DNA from: Arthrobacter sp. SDTb3-6 | GTDB lineage: Bacteria; Actinomycetota; Actinomycetes; Actinomycetales; Micrococcaceae | DNA: 64,000 nt | NCBI RefSeq assembly: GCF_013376095.1 | Contig: NZ_JAAMFN010000013.1 | Location: 34,129 to 98,128, forward strand | Reading direction: 5' to 3' | In this document: positions 58,314-64,000 of the stretch, in pieces | How the letters are laid out: each line of letters begins with the position of its first letter | Numbering within the stretch: the first letter of the stretch is position 1 | Notes under the pieces: model-generated | Told to the model about the DNA's origin: nothing | What the model saw: only the letters and a program-made list of their open reading frames with translations | Database searches by the model: none | Position numbers and translations under genes: made by a program

Positions 58314-58733
58314 ATGCCTGCCAACCACTCCATACATGCCAGCGGCGATCACAAGGGCCGGGCGGAATCGTCGCTCACGTGCACAAACTGCGAAACCGAC
58401 GAATACCTGATTGTTGAATCCATCCAGCCGCACATTCCACGGACAAGCGGCCTGGTCTCCCTGGAATACGAATGCCGGAGCTGTGGTGCGTTTTTCGCGC
58501 ACGATGCATCGGTCCAAGACGTCGCCAAGCTTCTGGCCAACCAGCCAGGCCGTGCGGGAGTCCTGCATTTCGGCCGCTACTACATCCATTGCGGCGAACC
58601 GATGGAAAAAGGCGAGATCCGCTTCTCCACCCGCCACCCGCGGGACGGGGAACCTGCGGATGTGAAGGCGACGTTTCCGAGTGTGGTCCTGCGCTGCCAG
58701 TGCGGCTTTCAAATGTCCATACCGGCGGACTAG
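58314..58733 (+). CDS. Zinc-ribbon protein of unknown function, paralogue 2
   Basis: 139 residues from ATG 58314 behind AGGAGAAG. Cys23/26 (TCTNCETDEY), Cys54/57 (CRSCGAFF), Cys93 (YYIHCGEPM) and Cys128/130 (RCQCGFQMS) reproduce the pattern of the protein at 36073-36480, with the same lengths between the first five. The conserved core VLHFGxYYIHCGE suggests a defined fold. DNA, RNA or protein binding through zinc is likely; nothing narrows it. Followed by the GAF-ANTAR gene on the other strand. Confidence 0.8.
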   Translation: MPANHSIHASGDHKGRAESSLTCTNCETDEYLIVESIQPHIPRTSGLVSLEYECRSCGAFFAHDASVQDVAKLLANQPGRAGVLHFGRYYIHCGEPMEKGEIRFSTRHPRDGEPADVKATFPSVVLRCQCGFQMSIPAD

Positions 58734-58798
58734 GACCAGCAGCCGGCCCACGCGTGCTGCCCGTCCCGGCCGGTGTACCCGCGGGACAGGCCTGCAGG

Positions 58799-59608
58799 TC
58801 ATTCCTCGAAGTGCGTTGCCACCGTGGACTTGGTGATGTTTGCCAGGAGAGCTTCGGCCACTTCGCGCAACTTCTGGTTCCGCGACGACGATGCCCGACT
58901 CAGGAGTTCGAAGGCAGCAGACTGGGAACAGCGCTGCTGCCCCATGATGACACCGACCGCCAGATCAATGGCCGTGCGCGATTTCATGGCTTCCTGGAGA
59001 TCCTCGGCAATCTGCTGCTTGCTGCCGATGCGCACAGCCAGGCGCAGCGCCTTTTGGGCCTGTGCCGCGTACTGTTCGGCGCTCGCCACGATTCCCGCCG
59101 TGAAGGCAAATGGTGTGGAGGAGAAAAAGTTGATCGAAGCAGCCGCCCCTTGTTCCAGAACGAGCGGAACGGCCAGGACACTGTAGACGTTTTCCTTAAC
59201 CAGGGCCGCGGCATATTCCGGCCAGCGCAGGTCCGTCCGCGTTTCGTCAACCACCACCGTGTGCTGCTCCACCAGTGCCGTCAGGCAAGGACCCTCACCC
59301 ATGCGTGCCTGAATCTCATTGAGCATCCGTGCCTTGTCTGTGTTCCCCCCTCCCGTCAGCGCCCGCCGACGCCGGTACAGGGTCACGGCACAATCCATGG
59401 GTTCGTCGCCATCCGCGGAAGCCAGGGCCGCCGAATAGACGCACAGTTCCCGAAGAAATTCACCCACGTCCCCGCTGTCAAGGACCAGATCCTGCAGCTG
59501 CTCAGAAACCGTGACCGCGGAGAGGAGCGCGTCCTGCCCTTGAAAGCCTTCAAGTCCCCCTTCCGGGTCAAAGTCCGGGTGTTCGTCGTCAGAAACTCTC
59601 GTTGACAT
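58799..59608 (-). CDS. GAF-ANTAR RNA-binding regulator
   Basis: 269 residues; ATG 59608 with AAAGGA upstream is chosen over the ATG two codons earlier. A GAF domain (about residues 20-180; GEGPCLTALVEQHTVVVDET, YSVLAVPLVLEQGAAASINF) is followed by an ANTAR domain (about 195-255; SRTAIDLAVGVIMGQQRCSQ, AFELLSRASSSRNQKLREVA). ANTAR domains bind paired hexaloop hairpins and prevent transcription termination. No histidine kinase is adjacent; GAF may sense a small molecule. See the leader RNAs at 35859 and 58140. Confidence 0.92.
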   Translation of the reverse strand: MSTRVSDDEHPDFDPEGGLEGFQGQDALLSAVTVSEQLQDLVLDSGDVGEFLRELCVYSAALASADGDEPMDCAVTLYRRRRALTGGGNTDKARMLNEIQARMGEGPCLTALVEQHTVVVDETRTDLRWPEYAAALVKENVYSVLAVPLVLEQGAAASINFFSSTPFAFTAGIVASAEQYAAQAQKALRLAVRIGSKQQIAEDLQEAMKSRTAIDLAVGVIMGQQRCSQSAAFELLSRASSSRNQKLREVAEALLANITKSTVATHFEE

Positions 59609-60157
59609 CAGCATTCCTTTGTCAGGCTTGGGTGGACTTCAGGAATGCCGGCCCGCGCTTGCACACCCGGCGCGGACGGAGGGACCTCCGCAGGCCGGGG
59701 ACTGCATGCAGTCGCGGGCCCCCGCTGCTTGAAGACCTGCCCGCAGTCTACGCCCCCTAGGCCAGCACGCCGCAGAACCGGGAACGGAAGCCACACTTGG
59801 GCACCTCGCCGTCGGTTCCCCGGCCCGGCCGGGGAGCGCCCCCTTCTTCCCTTCCGCGCATTCCACCTGCCGTCCAGCGCGACGGCGGAGCAGGTTCCAG
59901 GCAGCCTTGACGCTAAAACCGGTCTGGCCGGCATCGAACAGCCAAGCAGGTCGTGACTGCGTTGAGGAAGAGGTTCGCGAGGTGGACGGAAAAGGGCGGC
60001 CGGGGGCCTCGGCAGCTGCCGGACCCGACACGGCTCGAAGCACCCGTGCCGGAAGCATGACGCCCACAGCGTCCCGCGGCGCAGCTTCGGCAGCAGCACC
60101 CGAGGCCGCCGTCTGCGCCGTCGGGAAACCGGGCCCGCCCCGCTCCGGTACCGGACG
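59609..60157. other. Intergenic between two ANTAR genes
   Basis: 549 bp, no supported gene or hairpin. Open minus frame has shadow composition. Confidence 0.5.
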
Positions 60158-60823
60158 TCAGCCCCGGCCCGGCGTCCCGGGCAGTTCGGGGCAGCCACCT
60201 TCCTGGACCACCGAAGCCACCAGGTCCACCGCAACGTCGCGAAGCTTCCTGTGCGAGTGTTGCGAGACCTGCGCCAGCATGCCGAAGGCCGCTTCCGCGT
60301 CAATTCGGTGCCGTCCCATCAGAATGCCCTTGGCCTGCTCAATGAAGTGGCGCTTCTCCACGGCCCGTTGTACCGCCGCATCGGCGCCGGCTGCCGTTTC
60401 AGCTTCCATGATTCGCGTCAGGTCGATGAAGTGCCCGTCGACGGCACATATCCGGCCGGCGGCATCCTCCACGCCTTGGCCGACCATGATGACCCGGCGT
60501 GTCCGGCCATGCCCGTCAATGATCCGGTGATGGCTGACCATGGTTCCGCCGTCCGTCATGACGCGGCGGAAAATCCGCTCGAACTCATCCCGGTCCGCGG
60601 GATGCTTGTGCGCCAGGACCAAGCCCATGGTCGGGACCACGTCGCCGGGCTCAAATCCATGTATGGTGAAGGCGCCGTGGGACCAGTTCCAGGCCCCGGA
60701 GTCCACATCGAACCGAAAATTCCCGACAGCGAAGCCGTCACCTGGCGGGAGAACATAGGAAAAAGTATGGTTCCGTCCGGTCAGCACGCGGGACCCGGTG
60801 ACCAATGACTCCACTTTGCGCAT
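60158..60823 (-). CDS. PAS-ANTAR RNA-binding regulator
   Basis: 221 residues from ATG 60823 (GAAAGGAGCGTGCGTC). A PAS fold (about 25-145; WNWSHGAFTIHGFEPGDVVP, HHRIIDGHGRTRRVIMVGQG) precedes an ANTAR domain (about 155-212; FIEQAKGILMGRHRIDAEAA, FGMLAQVSQHSHRKLRDVAV). The PAS part resembles the PAS_3 fold. Second ANTAR protein within 1.3 kb, on the same strand. The two may act on the same or related RNA targets; none is known here. Confidence 0.92.
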   Translation of the reverse strand: MRKVESLVTGSRVLTGRNHTFSYVLPPGDGFAVGNFRFDVDSGAWNWSHGAFTIHGFEPGDVVPTMGLVLAHKHPADRDEFERIFRRVMTDGGTMVSHHRIIDGHGRTRRVIMVGQGVEDAAGRICAVDGHFIDLTRIMEAETAAGADAAVQRAVEKRHFIEQAKGILMGRHRIDAEAAFGMLAQVSQHSHRKLRDVAVDLVASVVQEGGCPELPGTPGRG

Positions 60824-60916
60824 GACGCACGCTCCTTTCTGACTCAAACTTGGCTGCGAGGGGCGACCCATCAATGCTGCCGGCCCCTGGTCTTTCACAC
60901 ATCACCGCATCGTGTC

Positions 60917-61177
60917 CTACCCGTCGGCGGCACCCCGCTCGAGCCGGAGGATGGCCTTCCGCCCAAGCCGCTTCGTCACCACCTGGATGACGGCGCCCGA
61001 GACCGCGGTGGCCAGCGCGAAGGCAATGACGCCCGGCAGAGGATTCTTGAGGTTTCCGGCGTCCTTGGGAGGTTCGGTCCCGGCGCCCTTCCGCCATCCG
61101 GCTTCCAGGGCCTTGCGAACGGCTGCGCCTGCCGCCAAGGCGGCGCCCATGCTCAGGACCTTGATCAAGATTGTCAT
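60917..61177 (-). CDS. DUF4235 membrane protein
   Basis: 86 residues from ATG 61177 with GGAGACAG upstream; an earlier in-frame ATG lacks a site. TILIKVLSMGAALAAGAAVR, then KALEAGWRKGAGTEPPKD, and a second helix VIAFALATAVSGAVIQVVTK match DUF4235, which occurs in many actinobacteria near CsbD and stress genes. Function unknown. Read toward the PAS-ANTAR gene. Confidence 0.88.
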   Translation of the reverse strand: MTILIKVLSMGAALAAGAAVRKALEAGWRKGAGTEPPKDAGNLKNPLPGVIAFALATAVSGAVIQVVTKRLGRKAILRLERGAADG

Positions 61178-61341
61178 GGCACTGTCTCCATTTCCCATGG
61201 GTCATTGTTTCCTCCGGGATTCCCTGCCGACACCGGCCGGGCAGGCAGCCGCGGCTTTGCCGCGCGACTGCCGGCCCGGCGGAGTGGGGAACAGGGTGCG
61301 GGCGGCCACTGATTCACCGTCCACCCCTGCGCAACTGCACG

Positions 61342-61569
61342 CTACTGCGGACCGGCTGCCCCGCCTTCGGTGTCGTCCTTATTAAGGTTGTCCGCGTCCT
61401 CGTGGAGGTGGGCCTTGAGGTCGGCAACCTTGTCCTTCACGGTTCCCTTGACTTGGTCCGTCTTGCCCTCGACGACCATGGAATTGTCATCGGTCGCCTT
61501 GCCGATGGTTTCCTTGGCCTTGCCGGCCACCTTGTCCTTCGCTGCATCAAACTTGTCGCCCAGACCCAT
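61342..61569 (-). CDS. CsbD-family stress protein
   Basis: 75 residues from ATG 61569 with AAGGAGGAATGTG upstream. GLGDKFDAAKDKVAGKAKET, then VVEGKTDQVKGTVKDKVADL, is the CsbD repeat: amphipathic, lysine-rich, lacking cysteine and tryptophan. CsbD genes are induced by general stress in several bacteria; the molecular role is unknown. Same direction as DUF4235, 164 bp upstream. Confidence 0.93.
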   Translation of the reverse strand: MGLGDKFDAAKDKVAGKAKETIGKATDDNSMVVEGKTDQVKGTVKDKVADLKAHLHEDADNLNKDDTEGGAAGPQ

Positions 61570-61756
61570 CACATTCCTCCTTGTTTGTGCCTACGGTCAC
61601 GTGAGCCTGCGCTTCGTGACCCTGATTAAACCGTGACAACCATCCGCCACCGCCCCAACCGCCCTGCCGACCCTCCGAGCGTTCCTGCGTGCCGGAATTC
61701 TTTCGCGGATCCCGGAGGCGCGTGCCCCGGCCCGGCCGGCACGACGGCGTCGAACC

Positions 61757-62008
61757 TCATCGAACGGATAGATGAACACTTAATTTGGACCGGTTTGCCC
61801 TTGGAGGGAGCTGTCCCCATGCGGAGCCACGATCGGGTGGGCTCCGGGAGCCGCTCAACCCGCCCGTGGGAGTGCCGGTCGAGGGCACAAGGTCCGGGCC
61901 GCGCTGGTCCGGCTTGGGAGGCAGCAGTTGGCGCCGATCCTTTGCCTCGTGCATCGCGGGACTCTTCGAGGACGGTGCGCCCTGAATGGGCGTGCTGGGA
62001 TTCGTCAT
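61757..62008 (-). CDS. Small disordered protein (83 residues)
   Basis: ATG 62008 with the strong site AGGAGGAAGC. The product is rich in P, S, G and charge (AMHEAKDRRQLLPPKPDQRG, PDLVPSTGTPTGG) without hydrophobic core. Composition alone would make it doubtful, but the ribosome site and the stress neighbourhood support it. No homologue recalled. Confidence 0.5.
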   Translation of the reverse strand: MTNPSTPIQGAPSSKSPAMHEAKDRRQLLPPKPDQRGPDLVPSTGTPTGGLSGSRSPPDRGSAWGQLPPRANRSKLSVHLSVR

Positions 62009-62679
62009 GCTTCCTCCTGCCAACTGCGGGAATATGCTCAACGCATACAACGATGGCCGGATTGCGGGCCTGCGTCAAGACCGCAGCGAGACTCATAAAA
62101 GGTAGTTGTTCGATAATGCCGTGTGTGCCTCATTTGGGCTGTGCCCGCGAAAGCCCTGGCGCATGTTCGGGTGCCTTGGCGCATTGGATGGGTGGGCTAC
62201 AAGGTGCCCTTTTCTGCGCGCAGGGAAATCACGAAACAGTGAAGCCGCCGCGCATGTGAAGGCGTCGAAGAGGTCCAAGGGTGTCATATTGGACCGGCTG
62301 GTACCGGGATCGGCAGGTACCGGGCGAATGCCCACCGCCCATTGGGCAAGGCCATCAAGTGATGCACACCGGGTCGGTCGGTGGGGAGCCGGCCGGGGCC
62401 GGCCAAGGGACGGCTACGACACGATGAACTTGCTCGACCAACCAGGTCTGGGCGATGGCGGGGAAGCCAGGTGGGAACTATCCGGCCGCGACCGTGTGTA
62501 CCACGTTGGCCACGGTGTACGCGCATACCGGCTCCGGTTCCCTGGGCAACGCGCCTTCGAGTTACAGCATGGAGGTTCATGCCCGGTTTGTGGCGATGAG
62601 TGCGGCGGCAGGCGACCGGCAGTTGGCAACGTTGAACCGGGTCCGGTCGCCACCGACACGGTGGCGGACTGCGGCAACA
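62009..62679. other. Intergenic before the IS5 relic
   Basis: About 670 bp without a recognised gene. Frames stay open on both strands by composition only. Confidence 0.4.
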
Positions 62680-62957
62680 CGGTCAACGACTCCGGTCCTC
62701 CCTGCGCTCCCGCGGCATCCAGTGCGCCATCCCGGACAACGACGGGAAGAGAGCCAACCGAAAGCACAAAGGTTCCGCCGCAGGCGGCCCTGCCCCTACG
62801 TCAACGAAGTCCACAAACGCCGCAACGAAAGTCACTCGAAGCCTCAATACCAGAAGACAATGACGCGGGCTGGCCACCGGCGTGTGGCATTCTTGCCCAA
62901 ACGCGTCGGTCAGCTACTGTCCTGCAAGCCGTCATCATCTGGGCCACCCCATGGTGA
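62680..62957 (+). pseudogene. Relic of an IS5-type transposase
   Basis: LRSRGIQCAIPDNDGKRANR, followed by KHKGSAAGGPAP, is the C-terminal strand-turn of IS5-family DDE transposases (normally R-x-x-I-P, K-x-K-R...GRPP-x-F). It continues as drifted sequence to a stop, and another frame ends with ATVLQAVIIWATPW, the usual C-terminus. The N-terminal two thirds and both ends are missing. Confidence 0.5.
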
Positions 62958-63025
62958 GACGGGTTCCAGTTCAATCGTCGAGACTCTGTTGCGCCTCGGA
63001 TCGCGGTGCTGTACCTCTTGAACTT

Positions 63026-63640
63026 GTGACCCGTCTCAACACCCGAGCGTTCCTGACAAGCTCCATCGCCGTTGTCAGCGTCTTTTGCATCCTTCTTGCG
63101 ATCCTCGGACCCGCCAGCGTGGCCGAAGCCGCGGTACCGGCCCTGCGGCGCGTCCATTCCGGCAAGGCCATGGTCACGGACCTGCATCTAAACGCCCGAT
63201 CCTGCCACTTGCGGACGCTCAACCACCGCGCCGGAGCGTACCTGCCCGATGCCCGATGCACACCCGGAGCCTTTGATCCGGCTGTGACGCAGCGTAACAT
63301 CCGAACGACGATCTGCAGGACCGGCTACACCTCGAAGGTCCGACCTGGTTCCGCCGTCATGGCGCGGTTCAAGACCGCGAGTCTGTCCCAGTACGGTATC
63401 AAGTCCGGCCGGACCCTGGAGTACGACCACCTGGTCAGTCTGGAGCTCGGAGGCGCGAATTCCGTATCGAACCTTTGGGTGGAACCGAACCGGGCCGGGG
63501 CGGCGTCCACGTACAACCCCAAGGACACCGTTGAGAATGCCCTGCATCGGGCCGTCTGCTCACGTCAAGTGGGCCTGGCTGCAGCGCAACACGCCATTGC
63601 GGCAAACTGGACGACAGCACTCCATACCCTGCATCTCTAA
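63026..63640 (+). CDS. Secreted HNH-nuclease-like protein
   Basis: About 204 residues from GTG 63026. An N-terminal signal (RAFLTSSIAVVSVFCILLAI ending SVAEAAVP) suggests export. The core has ICRTGYTSKVRP, LEYDHLVSLELGGANSVSNL with WVEPNRAG and KDTVENALHRAVC, matching secreted HNH-like proteins where Asp-His of YDHLVSLELGG is the metal site. Two conserved cysteines could pair outside the cell. Function could be DNA scavenging or defence; unknown. The ribosome site is weak. Confidence 0.75.
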   Translation: MTRLNTRAFLTSSIAVVSVFCILLAILGPASVAEAAVPALRRVHSGKAMVTDLHLNARSCHLRTLNHRAGAYLPDARCTPGAFDPAVTQRNIRTTICRTGYTSKVRPGSAVMARFKTASLSQYGIKSGRTLEYDHLVSLELGGANSVSNLWVEPNRAGAASTYNPKDTVENALHRAVCSRQVGLAAAQHAIAANWTTALHTLHL

Positions 63641-64000
63641 CATCAGCCACAATTACCCAACAGCACACTCCCGGCCTTTGACGGCACCCTGATACGTTGC
63701 TGTTGCCCGGGAGCGGAACACTCGGCGATGCGCTTAGTCAGCGACGGTGCCCCCGCTCGTTGCCTTGGAACCCAGCCGAAGATAAACGACGCTTCGCCTT
63801 GTAATTCAAGTGGTGTGTTGTTTTTCAATCCGACAATTCAAAAACAGTCCCCGGTCCAAGTGCTTGAAGCGCGCTGATCCAGGGCTCTGCCAGGTCAGGG
63901 ACGGCGCTTGAATCGGATTTCAACGCCGTCAATCATGGGACATCCTCCCGATTTCCTGCCGAGTACCGCGCAGCAACCGGCAGGCGGAGAGGAAAGGTGT
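63641..64000. other. Window end, nothing recognised
   Basis: 360 bp. No supported ORF or structure. Confidence 0.5.

Overview
The window is high-GC DNA whose gene content looks like a soil actinobacterium of the Arthrobacter group (Micrococcaceae). The signs are PucR, IclR and ANTAR regulators, CsbD and DUF4235 stress proteins, an IS110 element, GTG/TTG starts and many ATGA-type overlaps. This assignment is inferred from gene content; no rRNA or tRNA gene was found to anchor it. The window is accessory in character: catabolic modules with their own regulators alternate with decayed genes.

Layout. 1-1549: end of a sugar-acid kinase, KDPG aldolase and a rhodanese (Entner-Doudoroff type sugar-acid use). 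1521-3832: a DHFR-like reductase, a broken FUSC membrane gene and a MarR regulator around a near-perfect operator. 4151-7953: TetR, APC permease and a serine hydrolase. 9124-13801: omega-aminotransferase and semialdehyde dehydrogenase (beta-alanine or omega-amino-acid catabolism) divergent from PucR. 14250-17716: thiolase and two-subunit 3-oxoacid CoA-transferase divergent from IclR. 18144-26789: a CYP199A-like P450, a one-protein flavin/2Fe-2S reductase, IclR, an SDR, an aldehyde dehydrogenase, a metallo-beta-lactamase-fold hydrolase and an MFS permease. Three matching TTTCC-N7-GGAAA palindromes join this set, which fits lignin-type aromatic catabolism.

26822-28386 is an IS110 element with a possible bridge RNA in its left end. 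It is followed by about 1.6 kb of gene debris. 30033-34994: Bcr-type efflux, zinc alcohol dehydrogenase, XRE regulator, cupin and aldo/keto reductase. 39204-46385 is a seven-gene, tightly coupled oxidative operon (SDR, two small membrane proteins, gluconate-dehydrogenase subunit-3-like protein, GMC oxidoreductase, ThDP enzyme, enolase-superfamily enzyme) facing a GH15 glucoamylase.

48.3-63.6 kb is a stress-type island: YbdK-type glutamate-cysteine ligase, SDR, YtxH-like and disordered proteins, an acyl-CoA dehydrogenase / PIG-L-methyltransferase / GT2 cassette, GAF-ANTAR and PAS-ANTAR regulators, DUF4235, CsbD and a secreted HNH-like protein. Relics of LigD polymerase, topoisomerase IB and an IS5-type transposase lie among them.

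The best candidate for something undescribed is a structured RNA leader carried by two paralogous zinc-ribbon genes 22 kb apart (36073 and 58314). Both leaders share the 13-nt core CCTAAGCARACGG. In both, the core sits in the loop of a hairpin whose 3' arm can instead form a second 6-bp hairpin, so the two structures exclude each other.
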